A stretch of DNA of 64,000 bases from Sulfotelmatobacter sp049792875 (GCA_049792875.1 JBARBI010000212.1:1-64000); one strand, 5' to 3'. Numbered from the stretch's first letter, positions 25,969 through 34,417 are shown. Made by a program: numbers and translations. The notes: generated from the letters alone by a model not told the origin.

Positions 25969-27297
25969 CTAGGGCAGCTTGTCCGCCAGCCCCGGAATCG
26001 TCTTCATCAGATCGTTGTAGATTACCATCACCGCGAAGATCACCAGAAACACGAAAGCGGCCTGGTAGACGCGCTCCTTGATGTTCATGCTGATGTCGCG
26101 GCGCATCAGGCCCTCAATCAGCAGGAACAGGATCACGCCGCCATCGAGGATGGGAATGGGCAGCAGGTTGAAGATGCCAAGGTTCAGGCTGATGGCGGCC
26201 GTCAATCCCATCAGCGGAGTCCAGCCTTTGCGGCGGGCGGCTTCGCCCGCAGCCTGGCCAATCCGGATTGGCCCTTCGATCGAGCGCACCGAAATCTTGC
26301 GCTGCGCCATTTTCTTGACCAGTTCCAGGATCAGAAGCGCGTTCTGCCGGTTCTCGTGCAGTGACAGGTTCAGCGCAGCCGCGAAGGGCAACGTTTTCAC
26401 CTTCATCTGCATGGTTCCAATGCCGATGCGATAGCGCTTCTCGGCAAGAACCGGCTGCACCGTAAACGTTCTCTCCTGGCCATTCCGCAGTACGGTCAGC
26501 GTGATCGGTTTGTCCTTGGTAACTTCCAGGCTCTCGATCATCGAAGCCAAGGCAGGTACCGGTTTACCGTCAAGCGCGAGGATCCGGTCACCTTCTTTCA
26601 GGCCGGCTTTCTCCGCCGGCATGTTTTCCTGCAGATCAGTGATGGTGACCGTATCTTCTTTCGGCGCCCAGCCGGCGTATCCAATCTGGTCGAGGCCCAT
26701 CGCCTCCGGCACTACCGTCTTTTGCAGGGTCTGCCCATTGCGTTCTACTTCGACGGAGAGCGGCTGCGCCGGGCTCATGGCCTCCTTCAGTTGGACCTGC
26801 TCCCAGGTGGGATTCTCCACGCCGTCGATGCGCGTTATGCGGTCGCCAGTCTGGAACCCGCCCTTGGCGGCTGCCGTATCCTTCGCCACCCAGCCGATTA
26901 CTGGAGGCTCGTCATACACCGCCGGATACTCGTAATGCACCATGTAGACGGTGGTGAGCAGCGCGATCGCCAGCAGGATATTCATCGTGGGCCCGGCAAT
27001 CGCGATCAGGAAGCGATGCCAGCGCGAGTGATTCATGAACTCGCGCGGATCGTCCGAGCGCTCGTCCATGGGATTCTCGCCGCTCATCTTGACGTAGCCG
27101 CCGAGCGGGATCGCGTTAATTCGGTAGTCGGTTTCGCCTTTGCGGAAGCCGATCAGACGCTTGCCGAATCCAATCGCGAATTGCTCCACCCGGACTCCCA
27201 GCCACTTGGCCACGGCATAGTGGCCGAACTCGTGGATCAGGATCATGAAGCCTAGGACCGCAACCACCGCTACGAGTGAAGTGAGAAAATCAGACAT
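25969..27297 (-). CDS. rseP: RIP metalloprotease RseP (site-2 protease)
   Basis: 442 residues. The zinc site HEFGH is in the first helix (MILIHEFGHYAVAKWLG). Two PDZ domains follow, around residues 125-195 (DRITRIDGVENPT) and 205-275 (GDRILALDGKPVP). The last helices carry NLLPIPILDGG, the LDG motif of site-2 proteases. The family cuts membrane-anchored anti-sigma factors and signal-peptide remnants. The gene follows dxr by 39 bp, the widespread dxr-rseP order in the cdsA-dxr-rseP block. The stop is near a strong terminator. Confidence 0.95.
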   Translation of the reverse strand: MSDFLTSLVAVVAVLGFMILIHEFGHYAVAKWLGVRVEQFAIGFGKRLIGFRKGETDYRINAIPLGGYVKMSGENPMDERSDDPREFMNHSRWHRFLIAIAGPTMNILLAIALLTTVYMVHYEYPAVYDEPPVIGWVAKDTAAAKGGFQTGDRITRIDGVENPTWEQVQLKEAMSPAQPLSVEVERNGQTLQKTVVPEAMGLDQIGYAGWAPKEDTVTITDLQENMPAEKAGLKEGDRILALDGKPVPALASMIESLEVTKDKPITLTVLRNGQERTFTVQPVLAEKRYRIGIGTMQMKVKTLPFAAALNLSLHENRQNALLILELVKKMAQRKISVRSIEGPIRIGQAAGEAARRKGWTPLMGLTAAISLNLGIFNLLPIPILDGGVILFLLIEGLMRRDISMNIKERVYQAAFVFLVIFAVMVIYNDLMKTIPGLADKLP

Positions 27298-27336
27298 AAT
27301 CGAGGTACTTGCTCTCCGACTGATTAGATTCCGAGT

Positions 27337-28533
27337 TTAAGCGAAAGATGTTGCCCGCGGCCTTACTATTTTCTTGTTGTCCGCCACCCGCTGTTGCGCC
27401 AACCGGCGGGCTTCGGCGTCCGCTTCCAGCACATTTGCAATAGACCCCAGGGTCCCAGAATTTGTTGCCGACAAAACGTCTTCGATGATCCTGGGAATGT
27501 CGTTAAAGCCAATGCGCCCTTCGAGAAACGCAGCTACGGCAACTTCGTCGGCCGCGTTCAGCGCTACCGTCTTCTCTCCGCCGGCCTCCGCTGCTTCATA
27601 GGCAAGGCGCAAACAAGGGAATTTTTTCAGGTCCGGAGGGGTGAAGTCCAGATGACGCAAGTCACTGACCGCAAAGCGCATATCCGACAGAACCCGTTCC
27701 GGGTAAGTTAGGGCGTAAAGGATCGGCAGCCGCATGTCCGTAACCGAGAATTGAGCAAGTATGCTGCCATCCACAAACTCCACCATGGAGTGAATTGTCG
27801 ACTGCGGGTGGACAATGACTTCCACTTTTCCGGGCGGCATGTGAAACAATCTGCACGCTTCGATCACCTCAAAGCCTTTATTCATCAGCGTCGCTGAGTC
27901 AACGGTGATCCGCCGCCCCATCTTCCATGTGGGATGGTTCAGCGCCTGCTCCACAGTAATGGAGGCGAACTCTGAATGTGGCATATTGAGGAACGGCCCG
28001 CCCGAAGCCGTCAGCCAGATGCGCTCGACCTCGTCCAGGCGCCCGCCGCGCAGGCATTGATGGACCGCATTGTGCTCGCTGTCGATTGGGAGCAGCGGCT
28101 TGCCCTGCCGGCGAGCCTCAGCCGTGATCAGTTCTCCCGCGGCAACCAGACATTCCTTATTGGCCAGCCCCAGAGTCTTGCCCGCACGTACCGCCTCGTA
28201 CGTCGCCTCCAGACCGGCCACGCCCACGATGGCGCTGACCACGAAGTCCACTTCCGCATGCGTCGCCACCCGCACGGTCCCCGGTGCACCATGCGCGACC
28301 TCAATCTCGCCCAGCCCTTTTTTCTTCAGGCGGGTGCGTAGAGCGTCGGCATCCGCTTCCGAGGCCATCGAAATTACTCGCGGCCGCCAGCGCAGGGCCT
28401 GCTCAAAGGCAGACTCCAGATTCAACCCAGCAGCCAGCGTCACAATCTGAAACCGGTCAGGATAAGACTCGGCCACACTAAGCGTGCTGCGCCCAATGGA
28501 GCCCGTCGATCCCAGGATGGCGATACGTTTCAT
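27337..28533 (-). CDS. dxr: 1-deoxy-D-xylulose-5-phosphate reductoisomerase
   Basis: 398 residues. NADPH-binding N-terminus RIAILGSTGSIGRSTLSV; active-site segments LLPIDSEHNAVHQ and TASGGPFLN; LMNKGFEVIEACRLF. It converts DXP to MEP, the first committed step of the MEP pathway, using NADPH and a divalent metal. The N-terminal ATG overlaps the stop of the upstream phosphatase gene by four bases (ATGA). The ten C-terminal residues are basic. Confidence 0.97.
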   Translation of the reverse strand: MKRIAILGSTGSIGRSTLSVAESYPDRFQIVTLAAGLNLESAFEQALRWRPRVISMASEADADALRTRLKKKGLGEIEVAHGAPGTVRVATHAEVDFVVSAIVGVAGLEATYEAVRAGKTLGLANKECLVAAGELITAEARRQGKPLLPIDSEHNAVHQCLRGGRLDEVERIWLTASGGPFLNMPHSEFASITVEQALNHPTWKMGRRITVDSATLMNKGFEVIEACRLFHMPPGKVEVIVHPQSTIHSMVEFVDGSILAQFSVTDMRLPILYALTYPERVLSDMRFAVSDLRHLDFTPPDLKKFPCLRLAYEAAEAGGEKTVALNAADEVAVAAFLEGRIGFNDIPRIIEDVLSATNSGTLGSIANVLEADAEARRLAQQRVADNKKIVRPRATSFA

Positions 28534-29033
28534 TTTGTGCTTGTTAACCCTACGGCGTAGCGGTCAATCCACTCCCGCTGCCCAGGTGTTTCTGGAACGG
28601 GAACGCCGCGGGCCGCCGAGACCGACTCTACCGCAGCTCCCGGGCTCATCCCTTCCCTTACAAGTAAACACGCTGAAACTAGCCCGCTGCGCCCGATTCC
28701 TTGGCGGCAATGTACCACTACGTTTCTGCCCCCCGAGAGAGTTTGAGTGACTCTTTCCAACACTTCCGCCAACTTCGCTTCTGACCTTGGAGTCTGGCGA
28801 TCTGGAATCGGAAACGAATCGAATTCCATACCCTGCAAGCGAGCTAGACCCGCTTCCTCTTGGAGTTCCATGTCCTTCTCTTCGTCAGGCGTAAGCAGAG
28901 AAAGCACCGCGTCGATCCCGGCTCGCTTCCAGGTGGCCATATCATCGCGCAGCCAGTCTCCGCCGCGCGGACGGGCGGCCATGGCCAGCTTTCCGCGCCA
29001 CGGTCCATCGAGCCAGTAGAGTTCCTTCCGCAT
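28530..29033 (-). CDS. Small dual-specificity-type protein phosphatase
   Basis: 167 residues. The Cys-based phosphatase signature VVHCRQGIGRSGLV (HCx5R) is intact, with the P-loop Cys and Arg. The general-acid loop region has DFxxDxQTPRS-like SFPIPDRQTPRS. The fold is like cyclin-dependent-kinase-inhibitor-3 or bacterial protein Tyr phosphatases. It lies within the uppS-cdsA-dxr-rseP block, overlapping dxr by ATGA. A link to envelope signalling is an inference; the Hanks-type protein at 5852 lacks catalytic residues, so the substrate may lie elsewhere. Confidence 0.82.
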   Translation of the reverse strand: MRKELYWLDGPWRGKLAMAARPRGGDWLRDDMATWKRAGIDAVLSLLTPDEEKDMELQEEAGLARLQGMEFDSFPIPDRQTPRSEAKLAEVLERVTQTLSGGRNVVVHCRQGIGRSGLVSACLLVREGMSPGAAVESVSAARGVPVPETPGQREWIDRYAVGLTSTK

Positions 29034-29042
29034 CGTTTACTC

Positions 29043-29333
29043 TTAATCCTTCATGACGATCTCCCGAGGAAGAGCGTCAACATCCACGCCGCGTAGGCGG
29101 AGAATGTGGATGCGATGATGTCCATCCAGTATAGTTCCTTCCGGCCTCGTTTTCAGACAACCGGATTGCCCGGGCAATAACGATGCCTGCGAGGCCTCGG
29201 TCGAAACCCGCTCCATCTGCGCCAGTTTCGCTGCATTAAGGGAGCTTTCCCGGTGGAGGGATTTGAGAGGCGGGTGCTGAGGTAAGCCTGCCATAACGGC
29301 TACTGCATCACTCGCCAAGCCGTGTAGAACCAC
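29043..29333 (-). CDS. Short ParB/sulfiredoxin-like protein
   Basis: Up to 96 residues; ATG 29294 (83 residues) avoids a 34-base overlap with cdsA and is about as likely. The C-terminal part, EGTILDGHHRIHILRLRGVD, has the DGHHR pattern of ParB/Srx-type domains (usually xxDGxHR). The whole domain is only the core, without DNA-binding helices. It sits between cdsA and the phosphatase, 9 bp from the latter, on the same strand. I cannot name a substrate. Confidence 0.6.
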   Translation of the reverse strand: MVLHGLASDAVAVMAGLPQHPPLKSLHRESSLNAAKLAQMERVSTEASQASLLPGQSGCLKTRPEGTILDGHHRIHILRLRGVDVDALPREIVMKD

Positions 29334-30196
29334 AGCACCGGAGCGGCAAACAGCAGCGCATCGATGCGGTCGAACATGCCGCCGTGGCCGGGAAGGATCG
29401 CTCCCGAATCCTTCACACCCGCGCCACGCTTAATCAGCGATTCCACTAGATCGCCAAGCTGGGCCGCGATATTCAACGCAATCGTCAACAGAATGACGGG
29501 CCCCATCGCCGGCTGCTCCAGGCCGAACAGCCCGTCGCGCCGCTCGATCAGGTCCACCCGCAGCAGCGCGGAGCTGATAGGCACTGCATAGCGAAACAGC
29601 AACCATCCCACGCCCACGCTGGCCGCCAGCGACGCAGCCGCGCCTTCCCACGTCTTCTTCGGGCTGATGCGCGGCGACATTAAATGCCGCCCCATCGACT
29701 TGCCCACGAAATACGCGAAGATATCTCCCGCCCACACCACGAGGAGCAAATACAGCAGATAAAACGCGCCCGCCCACTGCTGGCGAAGCTGCACCAGCAT
29801 CCCCATGGGCAGCGCAATGTAAGTGAACGCGAACACCGAGGCTGCTGCCGCCGGATACCCGTTGCGCAAATCCGCCCGCCGCATCGCAACGGTAAGAAAC
29901 AGAAACGGAGCAATCGCGGCGGCAAATCCCAGGCAGTATACAAACACCGCCGTGGAAAGCAGCGGTTTCTCATTCCCAAAGTTAAACGCCAGCAAGAGAA
30001 AGAACATTCCGACGAAAATGTAGGTCGGGAAGCGCAGCGGTTCCACGCCGTAGGATTCGGTCAGCTTCAGGAATTCATGTATCGTGAGCAGCGCCACAGC
30101 GGCCGCCACGACCGCCAATACTGGTACCGGAGCCCGCAAAATCAGCGCCAGCACAATCGGAATGAGGACGACCGCGGTCGCTATGCGTTTGAGCAA
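29300..30196 (-). CDS. cdsA: Phosphatidate cytidylyltransferase
   Basis: 298 residues with about eight membrane helices. The family signature KRGAGVKDSGAILPGHGGMF, then DRIDALLF, is present near the C-terminus. SPRISPKKTWEG is the second conserved segment. The enzyme makes CDP-diacylglycerol from phosphatidic acid and CTP, the precursor of phosphatidylglycerol, cardiolipin and others. It lies directly after uppS in the classic uppS-cdsA-dxr-rseP gene order, 138 bp away. Confidence 0.95.
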   Translation of the reverse strand: MLKRIATAVVLIPIVLALILRAPVPVLAVVAAAVALLTIHEFLKLTESYGVEPLRFPTYIFVGMFFLLLAFNFGNEKPLLSTAVFVYCLGFAAAIAPFLFLTVAMRRADLRNGYPAAAASVFAFTYIALPMGMLVQLRQQWAGAFYLLYLLLVVWAGDIFAYFVGKSMGRHLMSPRISPKKTWEGAAASLAASVGVGWLLFRYAVPISSALLRVDLIERRDGLFGLEQPAMGPVILLTIALNIAAQLGDLVESLIKRGAGVKDSGAILPGHGGMFDRIDALLFAAPVLWFYTAWRVMQ

Positions 30197-30265
30197 GGGT
30201 AGCTGTTTTGAGCTGTGACGGCGGCCTTGGCCGCGCCGTTACGATCTTTGCACGAATTCCAGAAT

Positions 30266-30338
30266 TTAACCACAGAGGGCGCAGTGGATCACAGAGAAGT
30301 GGGCTTCCCCTGTGTACCTCTGGGACCTCTGTGGTTAA
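30266..30338. repeat. 13-bp inverted repeat bracketing the uppS-cdsA spacer
   Basis: TTAACCACAGAGG (30266-30278) and CCTCTGTGGTTAA (30326-30338) are perfect inverted copies about 47 bp apart; the right arm covers the uppS stop codon (TAA at 30337-30335). CACAGAG also occurs at 30290-30296 within the loop. This is a dispersed intergenic palindrome rather than a typical terminator (no T-run). Confidence 0.65.
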
Positions 30339-31165
30339 GGTTTTCGAACGTCAGTCACCGAAGCGGTTTCCAGCAGTGCATGCCCGTCCCCATGATTCAG
30401 CCCGCCATAGCGCCGCTCGCGCTTCTGGTACTCCGCAATTCCTTCAAGCAGGTGCGTACCGCGAAAATCCGGCCAGAGCGTCGGGGTCACATAAATCTCG
30501 GCATACGCCAGTTGCCACAGCAGGAAATTACTCAGCCGCATCTCGCCGGAGGTCCGCACCACCAGGTCGGGATCGGGCAGATGGCGGGTGTAAAGATGCC
30601 GCCCCACCATATCCTCATCGATCCGCAGATGTTCGAGCCCGCCGTTCTGCGCAGCCGCGTTGACAATCGAGCGGAACGCGTCTACCAGTTCGCTGCGCGC
30701 GCTGTAGTTGAGGGCCAGAGTCAGCACCATGCCCGAGTTGCGCACAGTGGCTAGCCGGGCCCACTCCATGCGCTCCTGCACGTCCTCCGGCAGTTCGTGC
30801 TGCCGCCCGATGTATTCCAGGCGGATGTTGTTCTTGTTCAAAGTGGGCACTTCTGCCTTGAGATAACGGCTCAACAGCCGCATCAAGAAGTCCACTTCGC
30901 TCTGGGGGCGCTTCTTCCAGTTTTCTTCCGAGAACGCATAAAGCGTGAGTGCAGGAATATGAATGCGAGCCGCAGTCTCGACGGTCGAACGCACAGCAGT
31001 CACACCGGCACGGTGTCCTGCCACGCGCGGCATGTGGCGCCGTTTCGCCCAGCGCCCGTTGCCGTCCATGATGATCGCGATGTGTTTCGGGAGCCGTCCT
31101 GGATCCAGCCGTCGGTAAAATTCAGTTTCCTTGCGGTCGAGCCCCGTGGGTACTTTGTCCTGCAA
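30335..31165 (-). CDS. uppS: Isoprenyl transferase, undecaprenyl diphosphate synthase
   Basis: 276 residues. The signature HIAIIMDGNGRWAKRR (Asp for Mg/IPP and the DGNGRWA loop) is present. Further motifs are FSEENWKRPxxE-like (FSEENWKKRPQSEVD) and the C-terminal RTSGEMRLSNFLLWQLAYAE with catalytic residues. It adds IPP units in cis to farnesyl diphosphate to make the C55 carrier lipid. The first 20 residues before the motif and about 30 Gly/His/Asp-rich residues at the C-terminus are extra. It heads the minus-strand block leading to rseP. Confidence 0.95.
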   Translation of the reverse strand: MQDKVPTGLDRKETEFYRRLDPGRLPKHIAIIMDGNGRWAKRRHMPRVAGHRAGVTAVRSTVETAARIHIPALTLYAFSEENWKKRPQSEVDFLMRLLSRYLKAEVPTLNKNNIRLEYIGRQHELPEDVQERMEWARLATVRNSGMVLTLALNYSARSELVDAFRSIVNAAAQNGGLEHLRIDEDMVGRHLYTRHLPDPDLVVRTSGEMRLSNFLLWQLAYAEIYVTPTLWPDFRGTHLLEGIAEYQKRERRYGGLNHGDGHALLETASVTDVRKP

Positions 31166-31260
31166 AGTGGCCTCTCAACAAGAGGCTACCACAGGGGAAA
31201 GCGCCGCGCAATGACAGGGATGACGCGATCCAGCCCTCGGCCCCCAAGTCCCAAATGGGA

Positions 31261-31280
31261 ACAGCCGCCTTCGGCTGTCC
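31261..31280. repeat. Dispersed palindrome ACAGCCGccttCGGCTGT
   Basis: ACAGCCG (31261-31267) and CGGCTGT (31272-31278) form a 7-bp stem with a CCTT loop, 80 bases downstream of the end of the htrA-like gene (toward uppS). It belongs to the GGACAGCCG-N-CGGCTGTCC family seen at 44434, 44696, 50748, 55571 and 63228. Confidence 0.65.
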
Positions 31281-31341
31281 CGGGAGCGAAGTTCCCGCGT
31301 TTCTGAAGGGAAGCGGGCAGGAGTGCCCGCGCTACACGAAC

Positions 31342-32439
31342 CTAGCTCGCTTCCTCGGGCACCACTTTCAACTCGAGTTTCTCCGTCCACCGCAGTACGG
31401 TCAACGTACAACTCAGCCCCACACGCACATCGGTCAGCACTCGATGCAGGTCGTCGACGCCGGCCACCGGGTGTCCCTCCAGCGCCACAATGATATCCCC
31501 TTCGCGCAGTCCCGCTCGCTTGGCCGGGCTGTTCTCTTCTACCCCGAGCACCACCACGCCCATCTCCGTCGGCAGATCGTAGAACCGCACCACGCGCCGA
31601 TGCACGGGCACCGTCTGTGCCGAAACGCCAATGTAGCTGCGTCGAATCCGTCCGTCGCGCAGCAGTCGGCTGGCCACAAACTTCGCCGTGTTGATTCCGA
31701 TCGCAAAACAGATCCCCTGCGCCGGCAGAATCGTCGCTGTGTTTACCCCGACCACCCGCCCCGCGGAATCGACCAGCGGCCCACCCGAGTTGCCCGGATT
31801 CAGCGACGCGTCGGTCTGAATCACATCGTCGATCAGCCGCCCTGAATACGACCGCAGCGACCGCCCCAGCGCGCTCACTACTCCCGCGGTCACCGTCGAC
31901 TGAAAACCGTAAGGCGCGCCAATGGCAATGACGATTTGCCCCACTCGCAGGCGCTGCGAATCACCGAGCGCCGCCGCAGTCAGCCCTGGTTCGCCGAAAT
32001 GCGGTTGATCCAGGCGAATCACAGCGAGATCGCTCGCCGGGTCATCGCCGATCACCGTAGCCGGCATACGCCGCCCGTCCGCCAGCGTCACGGCGATGCG
32101 CACCGCCTCGTGCACCACGTGACTGTTGGTGAGGATCAACCCATCCGGCGTAAATACAAATCCGGAGCCGCCGCCGTGCCGTTCGCGTGGCTCGCCCGAG
32201 CGCGTGCGTCCCGCGGCCTGATGCACTTCGATATTCACCACCGACGGACTCATGCGCTCAACCGCCCCGGTCACCGCAGTTGAATAGGCGTCGAGCAGGG
32301 CATCGTCGCCCCCGCGCTGCGGCGCAATGGCAGATTCATGGCGAGACGCGCCATCCCAGCCAGCTCTGTCAGACGCAAGTTGCGACAACAGCGAGGGACC
32401 AGATACAGCAGACACCAAACTCACATCTTCCTGGTTCAT
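31342..32439 (-). CDS. S1C (HtrA/DegP-like) serine protease with one PDZ domain
   Basis: 365 residues. The trypsin-like triad is visible: His in NSHVVHEA, Asp in SDLAVIRL and Ser in NPGNSGGPLVD. A single C-terminal PDZ domain follows (EENSPAKRAGLREGDIIVAL). The first 50 residues are polar (MNQEDVSLVSAVSG) with no signal peptide or helix, so as called this is a cytoplasmic protein. Either it is an intracellular member or the real start is missed. An upstream hairpin terminator separates it from the Xre regulator. HtrA proteases degrade misfolded proteins or cut regulators. Confidence 0.9.
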   Translation of the reverse strand: MNQEDVSLVSAVSGPSLLSQLASDRAGWDGASRHESAIAPQRGGDDALLDAYSTAVTGAVERMSPSVVNIEVHQAAGRTRSGEPRERHGGGSGFVFTPDGLILTNSHVVHEAVRIAVTLADGRRMPATVIGDDPASDLAVIRLDQPHFGEPGLTAAALGDSQRLRVGQIVIAIGAPYGFQSTVTAGVVSALGRSLRSYSGRLIDDVIQTDASLNPGNSGGPLVDSAGRVVGVNTATILPAQGICFAIGINTAKFVASRLLRDGRIRRSYIGVSAQTVPVHRRVVRFYDLPTEMGVVVLGVEENSPAKRAGLREGDIIVALEGHPVAGVDDLHRVLTDVRVGLSCTLTVLRWTEKLELKVVPEEAS

Positions 32440-32498
32440 GCAGGATAGATGCCGGTTAATCTACTTCGGATTCACCCGCCCCGGCCGAGAAGGGGCGC

Positions 32499-32530
32499 AA
32501 AAAAGCCGGGACCTAAACAACAGTCCCGGC
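32499..32530 (-). terminator. Hairpin plus T-run downstream of the Xre gene
   Basis: GCCGGGAC (32505-32512) pairs with GTCCCGGC (32523-32530), loop 10 bases. On the minus strand the stem is followed by six T (32504-32499), the pattern of an intrinsic terminator, ending the transcript of the regulator gene at 32652. Confidence 0.8.
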
Positions 32531-32578
32531 GTTAGTGTTGGCTGGTTGCCCGGATAAAATCGAGGTTTCAAGGTGACT

Positions 32579-32640
32579 AAGGTTTCGGAGTTTTAACCCT
32601 GGATCCCGATACGGAGATCCTTGAAACTCTGAAACCTTGA
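32579..32640. repeat. Inverted repeat downstream of the Xre gene
   Basis: AAGGTTTCGGAGTTT (from about 32579) and AAACTCTGAAACCTT (ending about 32640) are inverted with one mismatch. A third direct piece, GAGGTTTCAAGG (32561-32572), resembles the same core. It may be a regulator operator or a repeat element. Confidence 0.5.
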
Positions 32641-32651
32641 AACTTTGGGTT

Positions 32652-33191
32652 CTAAGCGCTTCTCCGCGGTCGCACCGTCAAGTCTCGCACCTGGGTGAGA
32701 ATGCTCGACATCTGCATCCCGTTCAGTTGCGAGACAAACGGCAGCAACTCCGCGATAAACTGATCCTTCATCAGTTCGTTGACTTCTTCCTGGCGGGTGC
32801 GTTCGCCGCCGCTGAGCAGATCGGGCACAGTGACCTCCAGTGCGCGCGCCAGCCGTTCCAGGGAAGACAACGTAGGCGTGGCTTTCTCGTTTTCAATCTT
32901 GGAAACGTAGGTGCGCGGTACCGCCATTCGTCCCGCCAGTTGCCGCTGGCTGAGCCCGTTGCGCAGGCGCAGGGAGCGGATAGAGGTCGCCAGGTTCAAA
33001 TGTCCGCGGCCGTTGCCGGGCACGGGCATCATCATCGGCGGCGCTACCGTGATGGGTTCGGGTTCAGGTTCTTCGTCCAGGGACGCGTGGCAGCGTCGGC
33101 AGTTATTATTGGAAGTTCGAAACTGGACCAGCAGGCAGTGATCGCATCGGACAACCTCCCGTGAGTCTACCGGGGCAAGGGTCGTGGCCAT
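32652..33191 (-). CDS. Xre-family regulator with N-terminal zinc ribbon
   Basis: 179 residues. The N-terminus has CDHC and CRRC (residues 17-37), a probable zinc ribbon, then an acidic linker (EEPEPEPIT). A Cro/CI-type HTH follows around residues 72-130: IRSLRLRNGLSQRQLAGRMA, then VPRTYVSKIENEKATP. The last 50 residues are helical, with PFVSQLNGMQ. The HTH portion is a standard phage-repressor-like fold; targets are unknown. Stands alone with its own terminator. Confidence 0.88.
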   Translation of the reverse strand: MATTLAPVDSREVVRCDHCLLVQFRTSNNNCRRCHASLDEEPEPEPITVAPPMMMPVPGNGRGHLNLATSIRSLRLRNGLSQRQLAGRMAVPRTYVSKIENEKATPTLSSLERLARALEVTVPDLLSGGERTRQEEVNELMKDQFIAELLPFVSQLNGMQMSSILTQVRDLTVRPRRSA

Positions 33192-33650
33192 CGGGTTGTG
33201 GGAGTGCCAGAGCGGGCTACTCCTTACAGCCTTAGAGCAAAGATCGGAACCAACTTGGGGGTAAAGGTTCCGACCGCTTGGTCAATCTGCGGCATCCGCC
33301 CTGTGGAAGTCAAGGTTAAAATGCGAGGACCCCGCGAGTTTTGCGGGCGAAAACCAGAGCGACACGTAAAGAACCCGGAGAATACAAGCAAAAACCATGA
33401 TCGATCGCGAGATCCCATGATGTTTACTAACTGTAGTCGTAACAATGTTGCAAACACAGCAAGTTACTGATTCGGAAAGGCACATCAGGGCAAGAAAGCG
33501 GCAGGAAAACTCGACAACGGCAGGGACACATCGGCCCCGCGTGTCGCGCTCGAAGAGTTTGCGCGTCTGGTCCATCGAGGAAGAGTCCCGATGGAGTTCG
33601 AGCCTGAGCGATCAACGAGCTACTCTGTGGAGACCTGCCACGAGCACGAG
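33192..33650. other. 459-base intergenic region
   Basis: The left third is AT-richer than the rest of the window. A plus-strand frame at 33471-33770 stays open for 99 codons but has no start codon and overlaps the minus-strand gene at 33651-33911. I see no hairpin with a T-run. I call no gene here. Confidence 0.4.
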
Positions 33651-33911
33651 CTACTTTTGCCGCTTAAGGGTGTTCCAGAATCTTGGACGCGGAGCTGGGT
33701 CTATCGAGGAAAACAGACCGTCCGTTCCGGTCGCCTCTTCCGAAGCGGAGTCCAACGTTTCCTCTGCTGATCTGGCTCGCTTCTTGGTCAGCTCTTCGGT
33801 AGGTGATTCGTCCGAAATTAGTGAGGCGACGATCCGCAGGCTCTCGATTTCGTGGCGGACCCGGGCAAGGTCTGTTTCTTTCTGCTCCAAAACTTCGTAA
33901 GCATTCTTCAT
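33651..33911 (-). CDS. Small coiled-coil protein of unknown function
   Basis: 86 residues from ATG 33911, which follows GAGGAG at a normal distance. The N-terminus MKNAYEVLEQKETDLARVRH, then EIESLRIVASLI, is a strong amphipathic helix likely to form a coiled coil; the rest is charged and disordered, with SEEATGTDG. The KNAYEVL-x-QKE-x(2)-LARVR start recalls small conserved proteins of Acidobacteriota as I remember them. Function unknown. Confidence 0.65.
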   Translation of the reverse strand: MKNAYEVLEQKETDLARVRHEIESLRIVASLISDESPTEELTKKRARSAEETLDSASEEATGTDGLFSSIDPAPRPRFWNTLKRQK

Positions 33912-34096
33912 CGTCACTCCTCGGCAGGATGTACCATCACGCTCGTTCCGGTTTGTGAAGGCTCCACATTCTCGCCAGTTGTTGGTTTGTTCTCTGCAAT
34001 ATTAAGAGAAGTCTCTAGGTAGTGGACCAGAAGTTCGGCGATTCGAGAAGGCGGCTCTTAGGCCGCCTCCTCGCGCCAAGAGGTTCAGCGTGTCCT

Positions 34097-34417
34097 CTAG
34101 GCTAATACAGCAACTGCGTTCTTATGGAAGGTGGAGCTGACGACGTCAAAGGTGTGAACCTGGGGCGTGCCTTCGATGAATCTCGCCAGGGTCTTCAACA
34201 CTCCCGGGTAGGTATTGGTGTTGTACGTGTCGGCATCGCGCTTTTCTTCCCACAGACTGATCACGGTCACATCAACTCCGCCGGGACCTGCGAAAGTGAT
34301 TTCGTCCTTAAAACCATTCTGCTTACGAAGCAAAGGAAGGACGTCTTTTTCAAATGCTCGCGCGTAATCGGAGAGCATATTGGATTTCAGATGGATAGAG
34401 ATATTGCGTGCAAACAT
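34097..34417 (-). CDS. ABM-domain (quinol-monooxygenase-like) small protein
   Basis: 106 residues from ATG 34417, placed six bases after AGGAGG. The ferredoxin-like ABM fold is indicated by MFARNISIHLKSNMLSDYAR, then VTVISLWEEKRDADTY and a central LPLLRKQNGFKDE. Such proteins are small dimeric oxygenases or binding proteins; the substrate is unknown. It stands alone. Compare the broken ABM gene at 17469. Confidence 0.8.
   Translation of the reverse strand: MFARNISIHLKSNMLSDYARAFEKDVLPLLRKQNGFKDEITFAGPGGVDVTVISLWEEKRDADTYNTNTYPGVLKTLARFIEGTPQVHTFDVVSSTFHKNAVAVLA

Noticed and set aside
33471..33770. 99-codon plus-strand open frame
   Set aside because: No start codon, preceded directly by a stop, and it overlaps the better supported minus-strand gene at 33651-33911.
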